Source: Vallitaleaceae bacterium (GTDB taxonomy: Bacteria; Bacillota; Clostridia; Lachnospirales; Vallitaleaceae). From it: a stretch of 64,000 nt of DNA. The translations under genes were made by a program, and so were the position numbers. The stretch spans positions 1 through 64,000 of the forward strand of contig JANQFZ010000072.1 of assembly GCA_028277605.1 (NCBI GenBank), in the 5' to 3' direction. Within the stretch, counting starts at the first letter, position 1. Each line of letters starts with the position of its first letter. Under the pieces are notes generated by a model that saw nothing but the letters and a program-made list of their open reading frames with translations, made no database searches and was not told the origin of the DNA. Positions 54,194 to 62,577 of the stretch are shown in pieces.

Positions 54194-54355
54194 TTAGTCA
54201 ATTAATTGCTTCCTTAATCTTAATAAGTTACTTACGTATACAATAGACATAATACCTAACACAATATCGCTAATTATGGGCATTATCTCTAATATCACAT
54301 TGGTTTTCCCTTCTAAATTAACATTATTGTATAGCTTATCACTATAATATATCAT
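54194..54355 (-). CDS. Small membrane protein, unknown (53 aa)
   Basis: This is a short minus-strand frame. ATG 54355 follows AGAAGGAGAACAGA, a strong site. It encodes MIYYSDKLYNNVNLEGKTN, then a hydrophobic segment (IISDIVLGIMSIVYVSNLL), and a basic tail ending KQLID. A bidirectional terminator sits immediately after the stop. Site, membrane helix with positive-inside tail, and terminator together argue that it is a real gene. I recognise no homologue. Confidence 0.65.
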   Translation of the reverse strand: MIYYSDKLYNNVNLEGKTNVILEIMPIISDIVLGIMSIVYVSNLLRLRKQLID

Positions 54356-54674
54356 TCTGTTCTCCTTCTACATGCCTATCTATCAAACTTAAGAGAAATT
54401 TTAATTACCAATGTTACAAAAATATTTTAATTTCTATTAACCAATAAAAAATATTAGTGTAATTATACTTACACAAAATATTGTAAGTTATGTTCTTATA
54501 TATCTATATCTTGTATAGGAAACGAATTATTCTTGGTTTTGTGGAATACCCTTATTATAGCATTATCGATAGATATTTTTCAATAATTATTATAAATTTT
54601 ATGGTATTTTCTAGTGTCACTGTATGTACTACAAAAACATATAGTGTAGTGACATTAATTTTAAGGAGTTCATG
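54356..54674. other. Intergenic region between small minus gene and DUF4397 gene
   Basis: This is very AT-rich DNA. It must hold divergent promoters for the 53-residue gene and the plus-strand DUF4397 gene. A 61-codon plus frame across it has no ribosome site and low-complexity Ile/Tyr composition, so I do not count it. No other feature is seen. Confidence 0.4.
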
Positions 54675-55286
54675 ATGAATAATAACACTTCTTATGTACG
54701 GTTACTTCATGCATCCCCCAATGCTCCAGCGGTCGATGTATTTGCTAATGGAAATTTGATTGGCGATGATCTAAGATTTGGTGAGTTTACAAATTATCTA
54801 CCTATACCTCCAGCAGAATATCAAATAGAAATCTTTCCAGCTATGGGACCTAAGCAGTCAGTGCTTAGTGAAGAAATAATTATTCCAGATAATACTATAT
54901 TAACAGTTGCTGTCATAGGTGAATTGCCCAATATTGAACTCTATGCTATCGTTGACCCTAAAGAACAATTGTCCTTAAATATGACTGGTTTAAGGTTCGT
55001 TCATTTATCTCCTAATGCACCACCAGTTGATATTCGGCTGCCTAATGGTACTATTCTGTTTGATGATGTTAGCTATCGAGAGGTTACCGATTATCTTGAG
55101 GTTCCACCAAGAACGTATACTGTAGAAGTCGTACCAACTGGAACAGATAATGTTGTTCTTTATGTTCCTAATATCAATTTAATGGGGAACAGATTCTATA
55201 CGGTCTATGCTGTTGGATTAGTTAACGATGAGCCAGAGCTGCAAGTACTGATTCCATTAGATGGCAACTCATATATCAATGTATAA
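54675..55286 (+). CDS. DUF4397 domain protein, two repeats
   Basis: This 203-residue protein has two copies of the DUF4397 pattern: YVRLLHASPNAPAVDVFANG (residue 6 on) and LRFVHLSPNAPPVDIRLPNG (about 110 on), each followed by a beta-sandwich-like stretch (PPAEYQIEIFPAG-type, PPRTYTVEVVPTG). The domain is common in Clostridia and Bacilli, sometimes secreted, with no known activity. There is no signal peptide here. ATG 54675 is better spaced from AAGGAG than ATG 54672. A hairpin terminator follows. Confidence 0.9.
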   Translation: MNNNTSYVRLLHASPNAPAVDVFANGNLIGDDLRFGEFTNYLPIPPAEYQIEIFPAMGPKQSVLSEEIIIPDNTILTVAVIGELPNIELYAIVDPKEQLSLNMTGLRFVHLSPNAPPVDIRLPNGTILFDDVSYREVTDYLEVPPRTYTVEVVPTGTDNVVLYVPNINLMGNRFYTVYAVGLVNDEPELQVLIPLDGNSYINV

Positions 55287-55287
55287 C

Positions 55288-55319
55288 AAGATTAGGAGCT
55301 GAAAACAGCTCCTAATCTT
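55288..55319. terminator. Hairpin between convergent DUF4397 and LysM-GH18 genes
   Basis: AAGATTAGGAGCT (55288-55300) pairs with AGCTCCTAATCTT (55307-55319). The T-tracts on both sides are weak. It can serve both converging transcripts. Confidence 0.7.
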
Positions 55320-56613
55320 ACATAATCCTTTTGTTAGGAATAAAATTCTCTTGTAATAATACCCAATTCTGAGGAGCTTCTCTACCTAAAACCCAATAGA
55401 AAAAACCTTTTAAATCTAGTTCTTTCACTAAATCCATTTTAGCTTGAATACTTCTCGCATCATCGAACCATACCTCATGAACTTTTCCATCTTCATCTAT
55501 ATAATTAAAATAAGGCGCTTGAGCTTCATTATCATACTTTATTTCTACCTGGTATTGATTAGCAAGTGCATATGCCTCTTGAAAGCTTATTGCTTTTGCA
55601 AATTGACCTCCTTTGACATAGGGCAGTGTCCAGTCATATCCATACAGAGGTATTCCCATCATAATTTTTTCTCTAGGAACAACAGACATTGCATATTCCA
55701 TAACCTTACGAACCTCATTTAGGGGAGATACTGCTCTAGGTGGTCCACCTGACCAGCCCCACTCATAGGTCATAAAGAAAATAAAATCAACGATTTTACC
55801 TTGTTCTTCGTAATCGTGCCCTTCATAGAGTACACCAATTTGATCCTCTCTATTTTTGGGAGCTAATGCTGTTGATATGGTATAATTTCTTCCTTCTGAT
55901 TTCAATTTTTCACTTGCTTTTCTCAAAAATTCATTGTATGGCTCTCGATTTTCAGCTCCTAAATATTCAAGGTCAAAGTCTATACCCAAAAATCCTTTTG
56001 CTTCCATAAGTTGTATTGCTTCATCTAGAAGCTTATCTTGAAGATTCGGGTCAGATAAAATAGTTGTAGCCAATTCCGTACTAAATTGTCCTTCTTCAAT
56101 ATTAGTAATAACCATCAAAGGGACAACATTGTCTTCATAAGCAGCGTTAATAATAGGTTCATCTCCAAAAAGAGGGGTTAACGTACCATCTCTGTTCATT
56201 TTATAGCTGAATAGATTCAAATAAGTTAAGTTCTCGCCAATTTCGTTAACTGTTTCGACCGAGCGCTGACCCGTTATATCAGGATCCAAATAAGCGCCTA
56301 TATCCACTCTTTCTTTAGGCTGCTGCGGAATATAAATAGGTACTCCTACTGGTAACTGATTTGGATTAGGAATACCATTAATCCTCGCTAATGTCTCCAC
56401 TGGAACATTATACTTCATGCTGATTGAATACAACGATTCTCCAGGCTGTACATAATGATAACCCCCTTGTATTGGGATTAAAAGGGTCTGACCTATTGAA
56501 AGCTGACCTGGGTTTGGCAATTCATTAATAGTAATTATATCCTCAATATCAACCCCAAAAGCATTTGCAATGGTATATAAAGAATCCCCAGCTTGAACTG
56601 TGTAGATTTGCAA
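55318..56613 (-). CDS. LysM-GH18 protein, spore cortex N-acetylglucosaminidase type (SleL/YaaH-like)
   Basis: This 431-residue protein has two LysM modules (residues 2-47, YTVQAGDSLYTIANAFGV; 53-96, HYVQPGESLYSISMKYNV) that bind GlcNAc polymers, then a GH18 catalytic domain with DFDLE at residues 212-216. There is no signal peptide, as is usual for SleL/YaaH proteins packaged in the spore coat. SleL-type enzymes degrade cortical fragments during germination. This is the main hint that the organism makes endospores. A second GH18 gene, with SLH anchors, is 6 kb away. Confidence 0.93.
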   Translation of the reverse strand: MQIYTVQAGDSLYTIANAFGVDIEDIITINELPNPGQLSIGQTLLIPIQGGYHYVQPGESLYSISMKYNVPVETLARINGIPNPNQLPVGVPIYIPQQPKERVDIGAYLDPDITGQRSVETVNEIGENLTYLNLFSYKMNRDGTLTPLFGDEPIINAAYEDNVVPLMVITNIEEGQFSTELATTILSDPNLQDKLLDEAIQLMEAKGFLGIDFDLEYLGAENREPYNEFLRKASEKLKSEGRNYTISTALAPKNREDQIGVLYEGHDYEEQGKIVDFIFFMTYEWGWSGGPPRAVSPLNEVRKVMEYAMSVVPREKIMMGIPLYGYDWTLPYVKGGQFAKAISFQEAYALANQYQVEIKYDNEAQAPYFNYIDEDGKVHEVWFDDARSIQAKMDLVKELDLKGFFYWVLGREAPQNWVLLQENFIPNKRIM

Positions 56614-56713
56614 TGTTTTTCATCCTTATATTTTTTCTTAATAAAAGTATATTCAAAGTCAAGCTTAATGTTTAGAAAACAGCTTATCTTTATTTTAAAT
56701 GGATAAACACACA

Positions 56714-56762
56714 AAGTAAGCATGACAAACAACACTTCTTAGCTACCATGCTTACTTTTTGC
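56714..56762. terminator. Hairpin after ilvE
   Basis: AAGTAAGCATG (56714-56724) pairs with CATGCTTACTT (56747-56757) across a 22-base loop. The plus side is followed by TTTTT, the minus side by TTTGTGTGTTT. It lies 40 bases after the ilvE stop and upstream of the LysM-GH18 start. Confidence 0.6.
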
Positions 56763-56796
56763 ATACTAATTTTATTTTATTTTTAAATCCTAAAAG

Positions 56797-57861
56797 CTAA
56801 ACTTCTACAATCCAACCAAATGAGTCTTCAATGTCTCCTCTTTGTATTCCTGATATCGTTTTATATAGTCTATTGGATAAATCACCAATTTTTCCGTCAT
56901 TCATAATCATAATCTTACCTTTATAATTAAGCTCTCCTATAGGTGAAATAACAGCAGCCGTACCTGTTCCAAATGCTTCTTCAAGCAGACCATTTTCATA
57001 GGCTGAGATTACTTCATCAATGGTTAGTTTCCTTTCTTTTACAGGTATATCCCATGACTCAAGTAGCTGTATAACCGAATCTCGTGTTATACCAGGTAAA
57101 ATACTGCCTTCAAGTGATGGGGTAATGACCTCTCCATCGATTTTAAAGAAAACATTCATGGTACCTACTTCTTCGATATTTTTTCTTTCAATTCCATCTA
57201 GCCATAAGACCTGAGTGTACCCCTTTTCTTTAGCAAGTTTTTGAGCTTTTAGACTTGCCGCATAATTACCACCTGTTTTAGCAAAACCAACGCCGCCTTT
57301 AACAGCTCTGACATATTCTGTTTCTACCCATATTTTAACAGGGTTAATACCCTCTTTATAATAAGCCCCAACTGGACATAGTATAATCATAAATTTATAG
57401 GTATTGGATGGTCGAACGCCCACATAAGGATCAGTTGCAATAATAAAAGGACGAATATATAGCGATGTTCCAGGGCTATCTGGTATCCAGTCTTTCTCTA
57501 AATTAACTAATGTTTTTGCAGCTTGAACCATATCTTTCACTGGTATTTGAGGTATACAAATTCTCTCATTTGTAACATTCGTTCTTTTGGCATTCATCTC
57601 TGGTCTAAAAAGTAAAACTCGGTCTTCCTTTGCTTTATAAGCCTTCATGCCTTCAAACATTTCTTGTCCATAATGAAAGACCATTGCAGATGGCTCCAAA
57701 GTAATGGGTTGATAAGGAATAATACGAGGATCATGCCATCCTTCCCCTTCTGTATAATCCATGACAAACATATGATCTGTGAATATGGTCCCAAAAGCCA
57801 AATTGTTGACATCAGGCTTTGATTTAGGTACTGCAATCTTTTCCACTTTAATGTTAAGCAT
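56797..57861 (-). CDS. ilvE: Branched-chain amino acid aminotransferase
   Basis: This fold-type IV PLP enzyme transfers amino groups between Glu and Val/Leu/Ile keto acids. It has QEMFEGMKAYK, RPFIIATDPYVGVRPS, the PLP-lysine region FAKTGGNYAASLKAQKLAKE, and NVFFKIDGEVITP...GSILPGITRDSVIQL. At 354 residues it is the long BCAT II-like form rather than the ~300-residue form. No T-box or other leader signature is apparent upstream, and no other ilv/leu genes are nearby. Confidence 0.94.
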   Translation of the reverse strand: MLNIKVEKIAVPKSKPDVNNLAFGTIFTDHMFVMDYTEGEGWHDPRIIPYQPITLEPSAMVFHYGQEMFEGMKAYKAKEDRVLLFRPEMNAKRTNVTNERICIPQIPVKDMVQAAKTLVNLEKDWIPDSPGTSLYIRPFIIATDPYVGVRPSNTYKFMIILCPVGAYYKEGINPVKIWVETEYVRAVKGGVGFAKTGGNYAASLKAQKLAKEKGYTQVLWLDGIERKNIEEVGTMNVFFKIDGEVITPSLEGSILPGITRDSVIQLLESWDIPVKERKLTIDEVISAYENGLLEEAFGTGTAAVISPIGELNYKGKIMIMNDGKIGDLSNRLYKTISGIQRGDIEDSFGWIVEV

Positions 57862-58081
57862 TAGACATCCCCCTTTTCTAATAAGGTGCTTACATAATAA
57901 CAGAATGAGTAACGATTTTAAAATGTATGCATCTTATTGGTTAGATTTCTACTTTGTAAAACTATTATATACCTATCCCAGCGCTTATGCAATTACTTTT
58001 AATAACTAGATAGATTTGTTCCATCATAGTAATATAATGACGCAATTATTTCATTGCGCTAGGCTAAATAAGATATATGCA

Positions 58082-58114
58082 TAAAAAAAGACTGCTGACA
58101 AATGCCAACAGTCT
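58082..58114 (-). terminator. Terminator of the sugar ABC operon
   Basis: On the minus strand TGTTGGCA-type arm AGACTGTTGGCA (58103-58114) pairs with TGTCAGCAGTCT (58089-58100, one mismatch), followed by TTTTTTTAT. It is about 10 bases after the stop of the MalG-like gene. Confidence 0.85.
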
Positions 58115-58124
58115 ATCATAAATG

Positions 58125-59870
58125 TTATTCCTTAACACTTCCCAGTGTTAATCCTGAAACAAGGTATTTAGATAAACATATGAATACGATTATTACTGGT
58201 ATACTGGTAATCAAAGCAGCAGCGGAATATACCCCCCATTTGGTTTGAAACTCTCCTTGAAGAGTAACCAATCCAACAGGTAATGTAATCACACTCTTAG
58301 AGTTTACAATAATTTTTGCTACAACATATTCTGACCACGCAGTCATAAAAGCAAATAATGTAGCTATTGCTAAGGCTGGTTTTGCTAGAGGTATAATAAT
58401 TTTTATAAAAGTATACATTGGAGAACAGCCATCCACATAAGCACTCTCTTCTAAGGAACGCGGAATGGTATCAAAGTATCCTTTTAAGAGCCACACTGCA
58501 AAAGGTACTGCTGAGGCCACATAAGGGATTAATAACCCTAACAATTGGTCTGTTAATTGAAGCTTGCTAATCAGAATATAAGTGGGTAGTAAAAGCATTG
58601 GAGCAGGGAACATCTGAGTTATAAGAAAGATCATCATGCCTGGTTTTCTACCCGTAAATTTAAATCGAGAGAAAGCATACCCAGCTGAGGCTGAAAATAT
58701 AACACCTAACACAGACGTTATCAGAGCAACAATCAAACTATTCTTTAACCATATACCTAAATCAATATCAAAAATTGCTTCCCTGAAATTATCCCATGTA
58801 GCGTCTAATGGTATAATCCTTAAATCTGTAGCAAATAGGTTATTACCTGGTCTTAGAGATATTGAAAATACATTTAATAATGGATAAAAAGCAATTAAGC
58901 ACATTACCAATAGAATAATATAAGTAATAATAATTTTTGTGAAAGAATCTCCTCTTTCAAAATGATTATCTTTCCATAATTTTAATTGATGTTTCTTCTT
59001 ATATGAAGTGTTATTATTAATTGTATGACCGATAAATGCTAATAAAATTATCAATCCTATGGTTAATATTAAAGTTATTAAATAATTTAATCTAGAGTGT
59101 TGTATAACTTTTTTTATCCAATCCTCAAAATTAGTAACCTTCATACTACTTTGCTCACAATTTCTTTCACTTATCAAAGACAGAACTGTGTTTTCCCTTT
59201 TAATTAAAGATTTATATCCTTTAATTCCTGAAGCGTTTTGTTCAACTTCAACAATTTCACTCTCTAATTCTTTTCTTTGATTCTTAAGCTGTTTAACTTC
59301 CTCTTCATTAGCATTCTTGATTTGATTATCTAATGCTGTAAGCTCTTCTCTTTTGGATGTCATGTCAACTTTTGCATTAACATAAGTGTGTAGAGCATTA
59401 AAAGCATACTTCTCCAGGATAAGTACTTGGTCAATATCTTCATTAATTCTATGTGCAAACTCTGCTTCACTTACCCTTGCCAAATAATCTTTTAATACAT
59501 TGAGATATTCTATTTCATTTTCAAGTGCAATAATATTTTTCTTAGTTCCCTTCTCTTGACCTGATTCATATTTGTATAGTTGTTCTTTGTCTTGTTTTAT
59601 TTGTTGATCTATCGTTGATAAATCATATTGTTGATAAACTTCATATGTTCCCATGAGCTGCTTGCTCTTTTTCCTTAAGGTATCTTGCATCTCTAAAGCA
59701 AAATTGTATGTTTTTTCAGTATTGATTTGACCCGTTAGTATATAAGCTAGAGGTACATTAGTACCTGTATATTGTATTGAGGGACGTACAAATGTACCAA
59801 TAATCAGTCCAACAATAACTCCTAAAACAATTAAGCCCTTTGATATTTTAAAAGATTGTTTTTCAGCCAT
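58125..59870 (-). CDS. MalG-type sugar ABC permease with large N-terminal coiled-coil extension
   Basis: The C-terminal half (about residues 308-581) is an ordinary MalG-like permease with six helices and the EAA loop EESAYVDGCSPMYTFIKIII (474-493), which docks the ATPase. Before it lie a membrane helix (11-30), about 230 mostly helical, Lys/Glu/Gln-rich residues with coiled-coil character (50-235), and a second helix (262-281). The middle part should face outside. Typical MalG is about 280 residues, so the protein is doubled. It starts one base after the MalF-like stop, using GAGGAGGTACGTTAA. Confidence 0.92.
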   Translation of the reverse strand: MAEKQSFKISKGLIVLGVIVGLIIGTFVRPSIQYTGTNVPLAYILTGQINTEKTYNFALEMQDTLRKKSKQLMGTYEVYQQYDLSTIDQQIKQDKEQLYKYESGQEKGTKKNIIALENEIEYLNVLKDYLARVSEAEFAHRINEDIDQVLILEKYAFNALHTYVNAKVDMTSKREELTALDNQIKNANEEEVKQLKNQRKELESEIVEVEQNASGIKGYKSLIKRENTVLSLISERNCEQSSMKVTNFEDWIKKVIQHSRLNYLITLILTIGLIILLAFIGHTINNNTSYKKKHQLKLWKDNHFERGDSFTKIIITYIILLVMCLIAFYPLLNVFSISLRPGNNLFATDLRIIPLDATWDNFREAIFDIDLGIWLKNSLIVALITSVLGVIFSASAGYAFSRFKFTGRKPGMMIFLITQMFPAPMLLLPTYILISKLQLTDQLLGLLIPYVASAVPFAVWLLKGYFDTIPRSLEESAYVDGCSPMYTFIKIIIPLAKPALAIATLFAFMTAWSEYVVAKIIVNSKSVITLPVGLVTLQGEFQTKWGVYSAAALITSIPVIIVFICLSKYLVSGLTLGSVKE

Positions 59871-60824
59871 TTAACGTACCTCCTCTGTACCTTTAGTGTG
59901 TTTCATAAACGCAATTCCAAAGATAAGGAGTATCGCAAAAATTGCAACGGAATAAGCTGATGCATACCCATACCTATAGAAAGAAAATCCTTGTCGATAC
60001 ACTTCCGTTACTAATATTTGAGATTTCTCATTAGCAAAGCTACCAGCAATAATAAGAATGACGTTAAGCATATTAAAGGTCCATACGGTTCCAAGTACAA
60101 CAGCAGGAGCTAATACAGGCTTTAACAACGGTAATGTAATGGCTTTGAATTTCTGCCATGATGTTGCACCATCTATATCTGCAGCTTCATAGAATGATTT
60201 ATCAATAGATTGTAGACCACCTAAGCAAATCATCATCATAAATGGTACTCCTAACCATATATTGGTTAGTATTGATCCTACAAAAGTCCATACTGGATCC
60301 ATTAACCAAGGAATTGGGTATTTATCAATAATACCTGCATATAATAACTCTTTGCCTATACCACTAACATTTAAAATAATATTAATCAATCCATATTGAA
60401 GATTTAACATACCCCTCCAAGTCAGCGCTGAAATGTATTGGGGTATTGCCCAGGGAATAATCAAGAATATTCTTAATATTGAACGACCTGGGAGCTTTCT
60501 ATTTAAAAGGACAGCTAAAAATAATCCCCCTGAAACATGAACTGTTACGTTAACAGCTGTCCATATAATCGTTCTTAAAAAAGTTGTGAAAAATTTTGAA
60601 TCCTTAAATAAGTTTGAAAAATTGCTTAATCCAATGTAATTAGGGTCTTTAAATGATTCTAAACTCATATCTGTTAATGACAACCAAAATCCATAACCTA
60701 GTGGGTAAAATACCATGATAGCCATGACAATGAAAGCTGGCAAAAGGTAATAATATGGGGTTGCTTTCCCTATAGCAAGATTTCTCGATTTTGGCGCCTT
60801 TATTTTTTTAGCTTTAGCACCCAT
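59871..60824 (-). CDS. MalF-type sugar ABC permease
   Basis: This 317-residue permease has six helices and the EAA loop YEAADIDGATSWQKFKAITL-PLL. It begins PYYYLLPAFIVMAIMVFYPLGYG and forms the heterodimeric channel with the MalG-like protein encoded immediately downstream. It is in an operon behind the binding protein (gap about 110 bases). No ATPase gene is present, so a shared MsmX/MalK-type ATPase encoded elsewhere is expected. Confidence 0.93.
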   Translation of the reverse strand: MGAKAKKIKAPKSRNLAIGKATPYYYLLPAFIVMAIMVFYPLGYGFWLSLTDMSLESFKDPNYIGLSNFSNLFKDSKFFTTFLRTIIWTAVNVTVHVSGGLFLAVLLNRKLPGRSILRIFLIIPWAIPQYISALTWRGMLNLQYGLINIILNVSGIGKELLYAGIIDKYPIPWLMDPVWTFVGSILTNIWLGVPFMMMICLGGLQSIDKSFYEAADIDGATSWQKFKAITLPLLKPVLAPAVVLGTVWTFNMLNVILIIAGSFANEKSQILVTEVYRQGFSFYRYGYASAYSVAIFAILLIFGIAFMKHTKGTEEVR

Positions 60825-60935
60825 GCTTTACCTCCCATAAGTAATTTAAGAGCTTAAAGGTCTAATTCATATAATAGTTTTTAAAAAAGAGAGATAGATT
60901 TATCTCTCTTTAGTTTTATTTATTAACTTGACTCT

Positions 60936-62297
60936 CTATTCGTAGCTATTTGAACGGATCTTTGATATGTTATCGATTGCAGTTTCCTGCATATCAGCAG
61001 CTGCCTGCTCTGGATCCTTACCTTCATATAATACAGCCTCTAACTCAGGTCGTATTGCATCCCAAATACCTCTCATTTCTGGAACGATAGGCATTGGCTT
61101 TGTATAAATTAAAGTTTCTTGTTCTGCAACTTGTAATGGATCACTAGTTATTATATCTAATTCTCTTGATTCTAAATTAGTAGGTGCTTGTGAATTTGCT
61201 AAGGCAAATTTAGCATCATTTTCAGGATCTCCTACAAAGAAATCTAAGAAAGCTCTTATCGCTTCTACTCTGGCTTGATCATTTAAGTCAACTTCTTTAG
61301 AAATACTGTATCCTTTTGTAGCATTATAGAAAGTAACACGTTCTCCATTAGGTAAGGTTGGCATAGGAGCAACACCTAAATTTACGCCTGCATCAATATA
61401 AGACGTCCATGACCAAGCACCATTAAAAATCATAGCAGCAGTTTCTTCTAAGAATGCTGAATCAGCTGCACCGTAATCCATACCTTCAATACCTAAACCA
61501 TTTTCTTCTCTAATATCTCTAACAAATTGCAGAGCTTTTATCATTGGCTCAGTATTAAGTGTTGGATTGTATTCACTATCTAATACATCTCCACCAAATC
61601 CATTAAAGAAACCAATAAACCAGTATGGTTCTCTTTCATTGTATAATAAACCATATAATCCATTATCTGCATCTCTATTCTCTGAAGCTACCTCTACCAA
61701 TTCATCCCATGTTTGAGGTGCTGTATCTACCATATCTTTGTTATATAATAATGTAATATTATTTCCAAAAATATCTGGTACAGCATAATATTTACCACTT
61801 ACTTTAGTAAAATCTAATGCTGATTCATCAATTTTACTAATAAAATCTTGTGTTACAACGTCTGTAATAGGTATGATAACATCGGCTGTAATAAATGGTC
61901 CAACATTATCTCCAGGTCCATAAACAATATCTGGTCCTCCGCCTGCTACTGACGAATTCAAAAAGTTAGTTCTTAGTTCTTCAGTTTCATAATGCGTTCT
62001 CTCAATATCAATATTTGGATAAGCTGCTTCAAATTCTACTTCAACTTCATCAAAAGCTTCTTGTAGTGCTGGTTCCATTTGTTCCCAAACAACAAGTGTT
62101 ACTTTTTCATTTGACTGCTTGTCCGCATCTTGATCTTGATCTTTATCTGTGTCCTTGTCTGCATTATCTGTATCAGCATTATTACTTGTATCATTCGTTG
62201 CTGGTGTGTCATCCTTTGCTGATTTATTACTACCGCAACCTGCAAATAATGAAACAGATAACATCAAAACTAATATGACACCAAACATTTTTTTCAT
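60936..62297 (-). CDS. Sugar ABC transporter substrate-binding lipoprotein (MalE-like)
   Basis: This 453-residue family 1 binding protein has a lipoprotein signal peptide with lipobox LFAGC (Cys21), then an unusual low-complexity linker rich in Asp, Asn and Lys (about residues 25-66), then the binding fold (VTLVVWEQMEPALQEAFDE, AGGGPDIVYGPGDN, YAVPDIFGNNITLLYNKDM, AAMIFNGAWSW). Maltose or maltodextrin is the closest family resemblance, but the ligand is not certain. It is the first gene of the operon, with AAGGGGGATTTAATCC before the ATG. Confidence 0.92.
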   Translation of the reverse strand: MKKMFGVILVLMLSVSLFAGCGSNKSAKDDTPATNDTSNNADTDNADKDTDKDQDQDADKQSNEKVTLVVWEQMEPALQEAFDEVEVEFEAAYPNIDIERTHYETEELRTNFLNSSVAGGGPDIVYGPGDNVGPFITADVIIPITDVVTQDFISKIDESALDFTKVSGKYYAVPDIFGNNITLLYNKDMVDTAPQTWDELVEVASENRDADNGLYGLLYNEREPYWFIGFFNGFGGDVLDSEYNPTLNTEPMIKALQFVRDIREENGLGIEGMDYGAADSAFLEETAAMIFNGAWSWTSYIDAGVNLGVAPMPTLPNGERVTFYNATKGYSISKEVDLNDQARVEAIRAFLDFFVGDPENDAKFALANSQAPTNLESRELDIITSDPLQVAEQETLIYTKPMPIVPEMRGIWDAIRPELEAVLYEGKDPEQAAADMQETAIDNISKIRSNSYE

Positions 62298-62325
62298 GGA
62301 TTAAATCCCCCTTAGTTTTATTGTA

Positions 62326-62380
62326 GTGCAACCGTTTGCACTTTCAAGTGCATTGTATCATGTCTTTGTATAAATGTCAA
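62326..62380 (-). promoter_or_regulatory. Sugar operon promoter with LacI-family operator
   Basis: On the minus strand TTGACA (62375-62380) is 17 bases before TACAAT (62352-62357). Just downstream lies GTGCAAACGGTTGCAC (62326-62341), a near-perfect palindrome of the MalR/CcpA/LacI type. A second palindrome TGCACTTGAAAGTGCA (62337-62352) links it to the -10 element. Position favours repression by a LacI-family regulator released by sugar. No such regulator gene is in the window. CcpA binding is an alternative. Confidence 0.85.
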
Positions 62381-62577
62381 TAATAATTTGTATATATTTA
62401 CATCAACCTATGCTAATATAAGGTCATTTAATCCATTATTTTGTTGGTTATTTACAATATTAAAATGGTTTTGTAGCATTATTATTTAATTCTTTGTGCA
62501 TTATTATTTCGGCGTATTTCTTTTTATTTCGATATATTTCAACAAAAAACTACTCAATAATCCTCAAAAGATGTCGA

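Noticed and set aside
54490-54675. 61-codon plus-strand frame before the DUF4397 gene
   Set aside because: AT-driven Ile/Tyr/Phe composition, no ribosome site, and it overlaps the DUF4397 leader.
57862-58124. T-box leader for ilvE
   Set aside because: No GGGTGG-type T-box sequence or terminator pair is visible in this gap.
62100-62230. Asp/Asn-rich repetitive coding stretch that could be taken for a CRISPR or tandem repeat
   Set aside because: It is a low-complexity lipoprotein linker with irregular units, no spacer structure and no cas genes.
62015-62278. 87-codon plus-strand frame opposite the sugar-binding protein gene
   Set aside because: It mirrors the Asp-rich linker of the binding protein; the His/Leu-rich product is an artefact of reading GAT/GAC-type repeats backwards.
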